Part shown: one piece after another, positions 26,153-33,628 of the stretch
Layout: the number at the start of each line of letters is the position of its first letter
Position numbering within the stretch: the stretch's first letter is position 1
DNA from: Xenococcaceae cyanobacterium MO_234.B1
GTDB lineage: Bacteria > Cyanobacteriota > Cyanobacteriia > Cyanobacteriales > Xenococcaceae
Assembly: GCA_030064915.1 (NCBI GenBank)
Contig: JASJEK010000002.1
Coordinates: forward strand, 1-46,579
Reading direction: 5' to 3'
DNA length: 46,579 nt
Translations under genes and position numbers: made by a program
The notes under the pieces: generated by a model
What the model was told of the DNA's origin: nothing
Databases searched by the model: none
Seen by the model: the letters and a program-made list of their open reading frames with translations, nothing else

Positions 26153-26533
26153 GTGGGAACCGTCTTGTTCAACGTCAACACATTCGACGCGATGCTCCCA
26201 AATTTGGGCTGGCTTCAGCAAGACTTGCTCATCTGGACTCCCAATGTGTTTGGTTCAATACTGTTCCTGATTTCTGGTTACTTGGCATTCATCGAAACCT
26301 GTCACCTGCATTGGGCGTGGAAACCAGCTAGCATTTCCTGGTGGGTCACGTTCGTTAATTTGCTCGGCTGCGTGGGTTTCATGCTCTCAGCCGTGTTCGC
26401 CTTTGTCCCTCCAAGGGTGCCCAGTTTTGATGCAGTCACGATCTCCGTCACGTTCACACTCATTGGCGCGATCGGTTTCCTGATTGGTTCACTGCTGATG
26501 TTGCCAGAAACTGCTAAAGAAGCAGATAGCTGA
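26153..26533 (+). CDS. Small four-helix membrane protein, probably 5'-truncated
   Basis: 126 residues from the GTG at 26153 with four hydrophobic segments (about 27-46, 58-78, 85-105 and 104-122). Family-like stretches are GTVLFNVNTFDAML, SILFLISGYLAFIETCH and WWVTFVNLLGCVGFMLSA. The arrangement resembles the YrhK-like membrane proteins. The similarity to longer relatives seems to continue upstream in frame (EILQFVGTVLFN), but a stop at 26129 blocks it and only ATT or CTG would serve as earlier starts. An AAGGAG is at 26131-26136. I read this as the C-terminal part of a longer gene, possibly still translated. It follows gadB on the same strand with no terminator visible between. Confidence 0.55.
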   Translation: MGTVLFNVNTFDAMLPNLGWLQQDLLIWTPNVFGSILFLISGYLAFIETCHLHWAWKPASISWWVTFVNLLGCVGFMLSAVFAFVPPRVPSFDAVTISVTFTLIGAIGFLIGSLLMLPETAKEADS

Positions 26534-26574
26534 AGTTTAATAAAGATTAGCTGCTTTACCCGAAATTTTATTTT

Positions 26575-26835
26575 TTAATCTCTGTAAGATTCTCTTCGAT
26601 GCCGACAACTTAAAATAATAATTGTTAACTGTTTATCATTAATTTCATAGCGTACTCGATAATCTCCAATTCTAATTCGATATTCATTCTCAAACCCTTT
26701 AAGTTTTTTAACCCCTGCCGGACGAGGTTCACCTGCAAGTAGTGCAATTTTTTCAACAATACGCTCGTAAATATTCGCTGGTAATTTTCTTAACTGTTTT
26801 TGAACAATTTTAGGGATAATAATCCTGTACTTCAT
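26575..26835 (-). CDS. RelE/ParE-family toxin
   Basis: An 86-residue basic protein with the RelE-type layout: YRIIIPKIVQKQLRKLP, GVKKLKGFENEYRIRIGDYRVRY, then the C-terminal strand TIIILSCRHRRESYR. The Arg-rich GDYRVRY and the RHRRESY end are typical of mRNA-interferase-type members that act at the ribosome. Its antitoxin lies directly upstream with 11 bp between. It is in front of an iscB element and near other transposon debris, as is common for such modules. Confidence 0.87.
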   Translation of the reverse strand: MKYRIIIPKIVQKQLRKLPANIYERIVEKIALLAGEPRPAGVKKLKGFENEYRIRIGDYRVRYEINDKQLTIIILSCRHRRESYRD

Positions 26836-26846
26836 TTTGTTGAGAT

Positions 26847-27074
26847 CTAGTTGCTTATAAATTCGTCAAGAGTTACATAATCTCCAGCTTCATAGTCTCT
26901 TCGCGCTTCTTCTACTTCAGCAATGATTTCAGGACTGTTTTCCCATTCCTCTTCTGCTTCAAAAATCCGATCTTCTAAAATTTCTAGAAGTTTATGCTGA
27001 TCTTCTAAACTAAGGGATTGAATAGCTTGCACTAAAGATTCAAACGGGATTTGTAAGTTAACAGTTGTTGTCAT
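26847..27074 (-). CDS. Antitoxin of the RelE-type pair
   Basis: A 75-residue acidic protein: VQAIQSLSLEDQHKLLEIL followed by a strongly acidic segment (EAEEEWENSPEIIAEVEEAR) and GDYVTLDEFI. This matches short cyanobacterial antitoxins found before RelE-type toxins. It should bind and neutralise the toxin of 26575-26835 and repress their shared promoter. Start: ATG at 27074, with purine-rich GAAAATA in front (reading the minus strand) and a spacer containing a small palindrome at 27126-27142. Confidence 0.8.
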   Translation of the reverse strand: MTTTVNLQIPFESLVQAIQSLSLEDQHKLLEILEDRIFEAEEEWENSPEIIAEVEEARRDYEAGDYVTLDEFISN

Positions 27075-27125
27075 TATTTTCTTCCTCTAGTTTTTTCTTC
27101 AATTCCTCACCTTAACTTCTCACCA

Positions 27126-27142
27126 ATACCAATGAGCGGTAT
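27126..27142. promoter_or_regulatory. Candidate operator upstream of the antitoxin
   Basis: ATACC at 27126-27130 and GGTAT at 27138-27142 form a 5-bp inverted repeat with a 7-nt spacer, about 50 bp upstream of the antitoxin start. Such palindromes often serve as autorepression sites of toxin-antitoxin operons. It is short and could be chance. Confidence 0.3.
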
Positions 27143-27173
27143 AAATATTATAGTAATTGATATAAACATAAGA

Positions 27174-27517
27174 GGCTCCGTCTATGGAATTCTCATCAAT
27201 TCTTCTCGCTGTGCGCAATAATAGCGACGCTAATTACGGGAAGTCATAGGCTCAAACCTCAGAAATTGTCAGCACCCCGCACTCTTATGCGCGAGACTTC
27301 GAGCCTCAAGCCAATAGTTAGCTGACCAGTCTAAGTCGCAACCGACTACGTTATTAGCAAGAGTTAAAGACCTACCTTGAGATGCTTGCCAGTCTCAAGC
27401 TCTAGAACCAAATTGTTAAACAGCTTTACGAGGGGGAACGCAGTGCAATGAGCGAAAGTACCGACTAATAACATTGACGAGGCAAACATTATCTATTTAT
27501 AGAGAACAGACGCAAAA
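27174..27517 (+). ncRNA. Candidate omega-RNA of the adjacent IscB
   Basis: A 340-nt gene-free stretch ends immediately at the iscB start, the position and size known for IscB omega-RNAs. It is rich in stems: CTATG at 27182-27186 with CATAG at 27245-27249; AGTCG-CAAC-CGACT at 27334-27347; CTTGAGA (27376-27382) with TCTCAAG (27393-27399); and a small CGCA/TGCG stem at 27278-27291. If it is an omega-RNA, the guide would be the bases just upstream of about 27174, that is, host DNA flanking the element's left end beside the toxin-antitoxin operon. The 5' end and guide length are inference; no homology search was run. The truncated iscB copy has no such region. Confidence 0.72.
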
Positions 27518-28870
27518 ATGTCTAACTTTGTATTTGTCCTAGATACCAATAAACAACCATTAGAACCCTGCTCGCCAACAATAGCTAAAAAGTTGCTAAA
27601 AGCTGGTAAAGCTGAGGTTTTTAGACAATATCCATTTACAATTATTTTAAAAAAAGCGGTGCGACCGCCTTTGAGGTTTCCTCAAAGGACGCAAGCGCAC
27701 CAAGAAGCAGTAAGACAAAGGGAGGTTAAATCATGCCAACTTAAACTAGACCCAGGTTCAGTCACCACTGGAATAGCAATATTGCAAGACAACAAGCTTA
27801 TTTGGGCTGCTGAATTAACTCATCGCGGTCAACAAATCAAACACAATCTAGAGTCACGTCGTTCTCTCAGGAGAAGTCGTAGAGGTCGCAAAACCAGATA
27901 CAGACAACCCAGATTTCTGAATAGAGCTAAAGATTCGGGATGGTTGCCTCCATCACTAGAACATCGCATTTTAACCACAATGACTTGGGTTAACAGATTA
28001 ATTAAACTATGTCCTATTGATTCCATTGCAATGGAATTAGTCAGGTTTGATACTCAAAAGTTAGATAATCCCGAAATATCAGGAGTTGAATATCAGCAAG
28101 GGACTCTCTACCAATACGAGGTTCGAGAATATCTACTTGAAAAGTTCAGCAGAACTTGTGCTTACTGTGGAGCTAAAGATGTTCCATTAGAAGTCGAGCA
28201 TATCAAGCCCAAATCTAAAGGTGGTAGTAACAGAGTTTCTAACTTAACTATTGCCTGTGTCTCTTGCAACCAAGCCAAATCTAATCTAGATATTAGAGAG
28301 TTTTTAGCTAAAAAGCCATCGGTTCTGAAAAGAATCTTAGCTCAAGCCAAAGCACCATTAAAAAATGCTGCTGCGGTTAACACTACTCGCTGGAAGCTAT
28401 TTAATTCTCTTAAAGAAACTGGTTTACTCTTAACTACTGGTACAGGAGGACAAACTAAGTTCAACCGTAATCAACAAGGGTTGAAAAAATGTCATTATTT
28501 GGATGCTGCCTGTGTTGGAGATACTCAAAAGCTAGAAATATTGCTCCATCAACCATTGCTAATTAAATGTACTGGTCATGGAAACAGACAAGTAATTCAT
28601 GTTGATAAATTCGGGTTCCCCAGAAGAAATAAATCTAATCAATTAGTTAGAAAATCAGCATTAGTTAAATCAGTCAAAGGATTTAAAACTGGAGATATTG
28701 TCAGAGCAGTAGTTACTAAAGGCAAAAAAATAGGTTCTTATCTTGGTAAAGTTGCTGTTCGTTCCAGTGGTTCATTTAATATCAAAACTGTTACCGAAAC
28801 AGTACAGGGTATTAATCACAAATATTGCAGTATTGTCCAGAAAAAAGATGGCTATACTTATGGATTTTAA
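27518..28870 (+). CDS. iscB: IscB RNA-guided nuclease (intact)
   Basis: 450 residues with the full IscB domain order. The PLMP domain is at 1-46 (FVLDTNKQPLEPCSP, AEVFRQYPFTIILKK). RuvC-I has Asp78 in LKLDPGSVTTG. The Arg-rich bridge helix follows (RRSLRRSRRGRKTRYRQPRF). RuvC-II has Glu173 in IAMELVRFD. The HNH domain has CAYCG, His228 in VEHIKPKSKGG, and CVSCN. RuvC-III has His326 and Asp329 in HYLDAAC. All catalytic residues expected for an active nickase/nuclease pair are present. Between PLMP and RuvC-I there is a short insert (PPLRFPQRTQAHQ) that is the translation of a dispersed palindromic repeat. No tnpA accompanies it. Such genes are ancestors or relatives of Cas9 and cut DNA guided by an omega-RNA. 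Confidence 0.93.
   Translation: MSNFVFVLDTNKQPLEPCSPTIAKKLLKAGKAEVFRQYPFTIILKKAVRPPLRFPQRTQAHQEAVRQREVKSCQLKLDPGSVTTGIAILQDNKLIWAAELTHRGQQIKHNLESRRSLRRSRRGRKTRYRQPRFLNRAKDSGWLPPSLEHRILTTMTWVNRLIKLCPIDSIAMELVRFDTQKLDNPEISGVEYQQGTLYQYEVREYLLEKFSRTCAYCGAKDVPLEVEHIKPKSKGGSNRVSNLTIACVSCNQAKSNLDIREFLAKKPSVLKRILAQAKAPLKNAAAVNTTRWKLFNSLKETGLLLTTGTGGQTKFNRNQQGLKKCHYLDAACVGDTQKLEILLHQPLLIKCTGHGNRQVIHVDKFGFPRRNKSNQLVRKSALVKSVKGFKTGDIVRAVVTKGKKIGSYLGKVAVRSSGSFNIKTVTETVQGINHKYCSIVQKKDGYTYGF
27658..27702. repeat. Dispersed palindromic repeat (PLRFPQ type), copy B, inside iscB
   Basis: The core is CCTTTGAGG-TTT-CCTCAAAGG (27669-27689), enclosed by GGTGCG and CGCACC arms. It lies in frame within iscB, between the PLMP and RuvC-I coding parts, and is translated. 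The iscB remnant at 14685-15536 lacks it at the same point, which suggests an insertion. A related copy is at 14591-14631. Confidence 0.72.
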
Positions 28871-28878
28871 TATTTCAC

Positions 28879-28931
28879 GGACAGCTTATTACTGTCCCAC
28901 GATTGTTCCTCCGCGATTTAAAAATGCGCGG
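28879..28931. repeat. Two hairpins after iscB: candidate right end of the element
   Basis: GGACAG (28879-28884) pairs with CTGTCC (28892-28897), and CCGCGATTT (28911-28919) pairs imperfectly with AAATGCGCGG (28922-28931). Hairpins at the 3' side of iscB are typical of the right ends of IS200/IS605-like elements, where they are recognised by TnpA. The next gene starts at 28952. Confidence 0.45.
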
Positions 28932-28951
28932 TTTCCCAAGTACGTATCATC

Positions 28952-30217
28952 ATGAAAACCTATTCTTGTTGGCTTGATACTCTAGAAAATTCTCTTTCTG
29001 CCCCCAAAACCGAACTTCCGGAACAAACAGATTTAACGATCATCGGTGCAGGAATTACCGGACTAACCACTGGGATTTTTACAGCCAAAGCAGGGGTTAA
29101 TGTTACCATCATCGAGAAAAATCAAGTAGGATATGGCGCAAGCACTCGTAATGGTGGTCAAACCCTAGCTGGGTTAAAATTATCTCCCGGTGCTTTACTC
29201 AAACAATACGGAAAAGAGAAAGCAGTAACCTTTTACCGAGAAACATTAAAGGCTATTGATGGATTAGAACAATTCCTCAAAGAGCATAACATTGACTGTG
29301 ATTTTAATCGAGCGGGGGGACTGTGGGCAGCTTGTACTCCTGGACATTATCAGGGGTTCGCTTCAGCACAAACTCTATTAAAAGATGTTTATCAGCACGA
29401 AACCCACTTAATTCCCCCGCAAAATCTGAGAGAAGAACTAGGAACCAACTATTATCATGGGGGATTATTAGATCCTCTTAGTGGAGGACTTAACCCCGCT
29501 AGATACGTACAAGGATTAATGGGAGTTGCCTTAGAATCTGGAGTTAAAATCGTCGAAAAAACGGAAGTTGTAGGCGTTTCTCGTCAAGGAACTGGATTCG
29601 CTGTGGATACTTCCCAAGGAAGGATTGTTACTAATAAAATTGCCGTTGCTACCAATGGTTATACCCCAGATTTCCTGAGAGCAATTCGCCGTCGTATTAT
29701 TCCCATTGGCAGTTATATTATTGCCACAGAACAACTAGATGAAAGTACAGCCAAGGAATTAATTATCAATAACCGTCTGGTATTTGATTCCAAAAAATAT
29801 CTCCATTATTTTCGAGTATACGATCGCCGTTTAATTTTTGGGGGGAGAGCCAGTTATGTAGAAATCGATCCTATTCTCTCGGCAAAACGCATGATTCCAC
29901 AAATGCACGCTATTTTCCCCCAATTGCAAAAGGTAAAAATTGAATATTCTTGGGTAGGATATGTGGGATTTACCTTCGATCAAATGCCCCATCTAGGACA
30001 AATGGGGGATATTTACTACAGTATGGGCTATTGCGGTCATGGAGTAGCTAATGCTTTCCATTTTGGACGTAATTTGGCGGATTTAATCTTAGAAAAACCG
30101 ACTGACTTCCCCTTCCTCAATTTGAAAACCCCTACTATTCCCTTGTACTATAATTACCCTTGGTTTCTACCCATAGCAGGAGCTTGGTACAAACTCAAGG
30201 ATTTTTTGGCTCATTGA
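28952..30217 (+). CDS. FAD-dependent amine/amino-acid oxidase-like enzyme (DAO fold)
   Basis: 421 residues. The FAD-binding Rossmann motif is at about 28-38 (TIIGAGITGLTTG), followed by IIEKNQVGYGASTRNGGQ, as in the glycine oxidase / gamma-glutamylputrescine oxidoreductase (PuuB/OrdL) group. Later signatures are GGLLDPLSGGLNPARYVQGL, VATNGYTPDFLRA, and the C-terminal FAD contact GYCGHGVANAFHFGRNLADLI. It should oxidise the C-N bond of an amine or amino acid and yield hydrogen peroxide. The exact substrate is not readable. A link to GABA or polyamine breakdown near gadB is possible but unproven, since an iscB element and a toxin-antitoxin pair lie between. The start is the ATG at 28952. Confidence 0.87.
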   Translation: MKTYSCWLDTLENSLSAPKTELPEQTDLTIIGAGITGLTTGIFTAKAGVNVTIIEKNQVGYGASTRNGGQTLAGLKLSPGALLKQYGKEKAVTFYRETLKAIDGLEQFLKEHNIDCDFNRAGGLWAACTPGHYQGFASAQTLLKDVYQHETHLIPPQNLREELGTNYYHGGLLDPLSGGLNPARYVQGLMGVALESGVKIVEKTEVVGVSRQGTGFAVDTSQGRIVTNKIAVATNGYTPDFLRAIRRRIIPIGSYIIATEQLDESTAKELIINNRLVFDSKKYLHYFRVYDRRLIFGGRASYVEIDPILSAKRMIPQMHAIFPQLQKVKIEYSWVGYVGFTFDQMPHLGQMGDIYYSMGYCGHGVANAFHFGRNLADLILEKPTDFPFLNLKTPTIPLYYNYPWFLPIAGAWYKLKDFLAH

Positions 30218-30251
30218 GCTATGAACCATTTTGAATCGAAGAAATTAAGAC

Positions 30252-30734
30252 ATGAAGACCCTTAACCAATTAACTAGCGTTAGGGTAACTGTGCTGATTA
30301 GCATTGGCTGTGTGCTGGGGGTAGCTCCTTCCCTCACTGCCCAAGTCCCCTCTACACCAAAGACAGAAAGTAACAACAGAAGTTTAGAGGATTTGTCTGA
30401 TGTCCTAAACCAAATGGCATTTTGGACTTGCCTTCAAGGAGATAAAAAGATTAAAGTTGATGCTCAAAATGAAAGCTTCTTGCAGGAGACGATTGAGGGA
30501 GAAGGATGGAAATGCTCCCAAGCGGAACGGATACCTACTCAGGTCAGTGACGAAATTCAATTTAGTTGTGAACCATTGGGGGGAACTCTCGGAATTGTGA
30601 CAGTTACTTGGCTAGAGGGAGAAGGAGGAAAGGAGCAGATGCAAGCCTGGATGGAGAAAATGGACTCTAAGCCAGACCAGGGATGTCAGATGAGCCAAGT
30701 GGAACCTTATAATATCTGCGTAACTTTTCTATAG
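30252..30734 (+). CDS. Small secreted protein of unknown function, end possibly altered
   Basis: 160 residues. The signal peptide (MKTLNQLTSVRV, hydrophobic core, probable cleavage after LTAQ) is clear. The mature domain has a WTCLQGDKKIKVDAQNE segment, a WKCSQAERIPT segment and later Cys residues (SCEPLGG, QGCQMSQ), so disulfides are possible. I do not recognise a family. The last codons (about NICVTFL) are antisense to the coding scrap of a Y1 transposase at 30712-30829. The natural end may therefore have been replaced by an insertion. It starts 34 bp after the FAD oxidase gene and may be co-transcribed with it. Confidence 0.6.
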   Translation: MKTLNQLTSVRVTVLISIGCVLGVAPSLTAQVPSTPKTESNNRSLEDLSDVLNQMAFWTCLQGDKKIKVDAQNESFLQETIEGEGWKCSQAERIPTQVSDEIQFSCEPLGGTLGIVTVTWLEGEGGKEQMQAWMEKMDSKPDQGCQMSQVEPYNICVTFL

Positions 30735-30829
30735 TAATGTATCCACCGGAAGAAACGAAATAAGTACCAGTCCAAAAAACTCTCTTCTTGTAAGAATTTT
30801 GGACGAAGCTAACTCCCGCGTTCCTTTGG
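30712..30829 (-). pseudogene. IS200/IS605 Y1 transposase (tnpA) scrap
   Basis: On the minus strand the frame carries VSFVQNSYKKRVFWTGTYF, then VSSGGYITIEKLRRYY. This lines up with the end of the intact TnpA in this window (YFKKKVLWNSSYFLASCGG, then VTISTLRKYIE), including the catalytic-Tyr region. No start or HUH motif is present. It fills the gap between the convergent ends of the secreted-protein gene and the ZIP-type gene. GTCCAAAA at about 30769 and TTTTGGAC at about 30796 form an inverted repeat inside it. Confidence 0.6.
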
Positions 30830-32689
30830 TCAATCTAGACTCTTAATCAAAATGATGACGAGAAACCCGAGTAGAGTAGAGATTCCCACAATAGAACCGC
30901 CTTTGGCATAAGCTTCCGGCAACATGGTTTCAGAAATAACTGTCAGCATGGCTCCTGCTGCAATTGACTCTAGTAAAGAAACAATAGATTCTGGGACTTC
31001 AGCAAAAGCGACGCTGCCAACAGCAGCAAGAATTCCTGTAATCAGCATAATGGAAGTCCACATAAGTAAAATTCTTGGAATAGAAAAACCTTGATGCTTC
31101 ATGCCTGCTGAACTAGAAAAAGCTTCTGGGTAATTAGAGATAAATAGTCCTGCTAGTAGAGACGGGCTGATAGGTGCAGAGACAATATGAGCGCCGATGG
31201 TTAAAGCTTCTGGAATCCCGTCCATCAATAAACCTACCCAAATGGCTATGGGTGCCTCTTCATGTTGTTGAACCGCTCCGGAAATAGCAGTGGCAGAAGG
31301 AATTAACTGACCTGCATTCATGTTTTTAAGAGCTTGTTGAACCCAAGCCCCAGCTTTATTGGGTTCAAAATGCTGTCTTTTTTGAAGATACTCGGTAATT
31401 TTGGGTTGTTCTAGGAATCTGCTAACTTCTGTTTCTAAATCCTTTGACTGTTGTAGCATTTCTTCAAAATCTTGCTTTCTGAGAACCCAGACAGCAACAT
31501 CGGTTTTGGCAACAGCAGTAACAGTATGAGGCGCGCCAGTAACAAAGGATAATTCCCCAAGGGCATCACCCCAAGAAAGAATCAGAGGTTTTTTTCTTGG
31601 GGTGTTGGGGTTTAAGACCTCTACTTCTCCTCGAGCAATAATATACAGACGATCCGAAAGCTCTTGAGGCTGAAAGAAAGCATAGCCGTCTTCAAAATGA
31701 CGATAAACTAAGCGATCGGCAATTTCTCTTAAGTCTGCTTCAGGTAAATGCTTAAAAACAGGAAATCGACGAATCTGACGTGCTAAATTGAGAAATTCCT
31801 GAGAATGATTCTCGACGTTGATAGGGGGAGGAATGATTCTCTTCTGTCGCAGACTTATAATCGCCGAAGCAATCCAATCTCTGACTTGTAAAACTGTTAA
31901 TTGATGACGCTGCTGAAGATAACTAGCTACTGACTCACTTTGTAAGAGCTGCTCGGTGGCTTCGACTAATCGAGGAGAGGTTTGTAGTAACTGTTCAAAA
32001 TCAGGACGAGGCAAAATATCTAGTTGTGTCTCTTGGGTTGTAACAGCAACCATTTTGTGGGGACTACCAGTCAAAAAAGCGAATTTGCCGAAAGTGTCAT
32101 TGGTACTAAGAAGGGTAAAACGACTTAATTCTGCTTGAGGATCTAACAATTCTACCTGACCTTTTTCAATGATATAGAGACTTTCGCTAGGATCTTCTTG
32201 ACTATAGACCGTTGCCCCCTTGGGATATCGTGATACTAATAAGGATTTAGCCAGTGCTTGACGCTCTGGCAAAGATAAATTGCGGAATAGGTTAATACGG
32301 CGAAGTCGTGCAATCCTCTGCTGAAATCTTTGAGTTTCCTTTTGGGTCATGTGGACTAGGGTAGTAGAGGGCTTGCGTAAAAAACCCCCAGAATCATTCA
32401 CCATGCGATTGACAAGAGTAAAAAATAAACTGCCGATAATTGAACCAATCACTAATTCCAGCAAATGTCCTTTTTCTCTAGCACTACCCACTAGATCGAT
32501 GACCAAGGCAGCAAGTAAAGCTCCTCCACCAAAAGCAATTAGAAAGGCTAAGATTCGATTACGAGGACTCCAAAATAAAGAAGTCACTGAACCCAAGGGC
32601 ATAGAACAAGCACTGACAATTCCCGCCAGAAAGGCTTTCAAAATAATTGTTTCAGACACGGCAATTTCACTCAGATCGACTTCCCTCAC
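30830..32689 (-). CDS. ZIP-type permease with two cyclic-nucleotide-binding domains inserted
   Basis: 619 residues, GTG start. N-terminal membrane helices (about 15-100, with AGIVSACSMPLGSVTSLF and AFGGGALLAALVIDLV) are followed by a long cytosolic insert with two cNMP-binding domains. Domain 1 (about 130-250) has GQVELLDPQ and FGKFAFLTGSPHKMVAVT. Domain 2 (about 315-435) has GEVEVLNP and GELSFVTGAPHTVTAVA. After it the C-terminal membrane part has DGIPEALTIGAHI and FISNYPEAFSSSAG, in the positions of ZIP helices 4 and 5. The usual metal-ligand His residues there are partly replaced by Asp or Asn, so metal specificity may differ or the transport role may be lost. The cNMP domains lie where ZIP proteins have their variable loop, suggesting gating or regulation by a nucleotide. 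Confidence 0.8.
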   Translation of the reverse strand: MREVDLSEIAVSETIILKAFLAGIVSACSMPLGSVTSLFWSPRNRILAFLIAFGGGALLAALVIDLVGSAREKGHLLELVIGSIIGSLFFTLVNRMVNDSGGFLRKPSTTLVHMTQKETQRFQQRIARLRRINLFRNLSLPERQALAKSLLVSRYPKGATVYSQEDPSESLYIIEKGQVELLDPQAELSRFTLLSTNDTFGKFAFLTGSPHKMVAVTTQETQLDILPRPDFEQLLQTSPRLVEATEQLLQSESVASYLQQRHQLTVLQVRDWIASAIISLRQKRIIPPPINVENHSQEFLNLARQIRRFPVFKHLPEADLREIADRLVYRHFEDGYAFFQPQELSDRLYIIARGEVEVLNPNTPRKKPLILSWGDALGELSFVTGAPHTVTAVAKTDVAVWVLRKQDFEEMLQQSKDLETEVSRFLEQPKITEYLQKRQHFEPNKAGAWVQQALKNMNAGQLIPSATAISGAVQQHEEAPIAIWVGLLMDGIPEALTIGAHIVSAPISPSLLAGLFISNYPEAFSSSAGMKHQGFSIPRILLMWTSIMLITGILAAVGSVAFAEVPESIVSLLESIAAGAMLTVISETMLPEAYAKGGSIVGISTLLGFLVIILIKSLD

Positions 32690-32812
32690 AAGGGTATGAT
32701 TTTAAGATTTAAAGGTTTAGATAGGCATTAGAGTCTTATTAGCAAAAAGTTAAATTTTGTGTACGCTGACCCTGGAAAAGCTTTTCTCTATATTCCCCAG
32801 ATCATAAATTCT

Positions 32813-33313
32813 TTATCCACTACACCAATTTTCGTAGATCCGCTCAGACTCGGTTTTCCCTCCGTTTTCCATAAATTCATCTAGAGGAAATTTGGCTAAT
32901 TCTTCTATTGTTTGAGACGTTAATTTGCTTTTAACTGGATCACAACAATTGGTTTTTGTCAAGATGTCAGTAATAGAAACAATACCAAGTAGTTTGTCTT
33001 TAATAACTGGAGCAATGCGAATTTTGGCTCTAGCAAATAATTTGGCAATATGTTCTACAGCCAGATCGGGATTAACGACAATGCAAGGTTTAGTCATCAC
33101 TTCGCAGACATAAGTTGCTTCAGGGTTCTGAGCGTTAGCAACCACCTGTGAGATATCTGTTTCGGTGATGATGCCATAAGCATCCTGATCAGAAACGCGA
33201 TCGACAATTAAAGCTCGTACCTGATGCTGTTTCATAACTTTAGCGGCTTCAGCAATAGTTGCCAAACTATGTATAGTAACTAGCTTTGTGGTCATAATAT
33301 CTGCTGCTTTCAT
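32813..33313 (-). CDS. CBS-domain-pair protein
   Basis: 166 residues with two CBS motifs: MKAADIMTTKLVTIHSLATI through YGIITETDISQVV, and VCEVMTKPCIVVNPDLAVEH through LGIVSITDILT. Such pairs bind adenine nucleotides and regulate partners. There is no attached enzyme or transporter domain. It lies 124 bp upstream of the ZIP-type permease on the same strand and may share its transcript or act on it. The C-terminal tail (about residues 130-166) holds a small acidic region, EFMENGGKTESERIYENW. Confidence 0.88.
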   Translation of the reverse strand: MKAADIMTTKLVTIHSLATIAEAAKVMKQHQVRALIVDRVSDQDAYGIITETDISQVVANAQNPEATYVCEVMTKPCIVVNPDLAVEHIAKLFARAKIRIAPVIKDKLLGIVSITDILTKTNCCDPVKSKLTSQTIEELAKFPLDEFMENGGKTESERIYENWCSG

Positions 33314-33628
33314 TGATGGTTAGCTCTCCTTTCTGTAAGCCAATAGTACAACAGTTAAACTCCTTATGTGACAAAGATTTAGGGATGCCTTCAAAGTGTT
33401 GCTAGCACAGATTAGGAAATTTCCCATAGGCACTTTGGGCTATCCAAACAACACATTTGCTACACCACCAATATGACGTGCTAAATTGAGAAATTTCTGA
33501 GATACCGACCCAAATTGCTTAACTTGGACTTTACCTAGATTTTTTAAGCTGAAAGAGTGGGATTGAGATAATCTTAAAGATAACTCATAGTTCTTCCCAT
33601 TAACCAAAAGTGAGTACCCAGCCTAATT
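33314..33628. other. Divergent spacer with a 29-bp copy of ZIP-type gene DNA
   Basis: No gene seen. It must contain the promoters of the CBS gene (minus) and polyphosphate kinase (plus). At 33474-33502 there is a 29-bp segment that matches 31776-31804, inside the ZIP-type gene, with one mismatch and in the same orientation. No coding continuation is present, so it looks like a small duplicated scrap or a remnant of a related gene. Confidence 0.5.

Noticed and set aside
27182-27517. Reading the stems upstream of iscB as a riboswitch or group II intron
   Set aside because: Position, size and direct contact with iscB fit an omega-RNA better; no intron domain V-like hairpin or known aptamer core was seen.
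30769-30803. GTCCAAAA...TTTTGGAC inverted repeat as a bidirectional terminator between convergent genes
   Set aside because: It lies inside coding sequence of a tnpA scrap, the loop is long, and it has no following T-run, so its role as a terminator is not supported.
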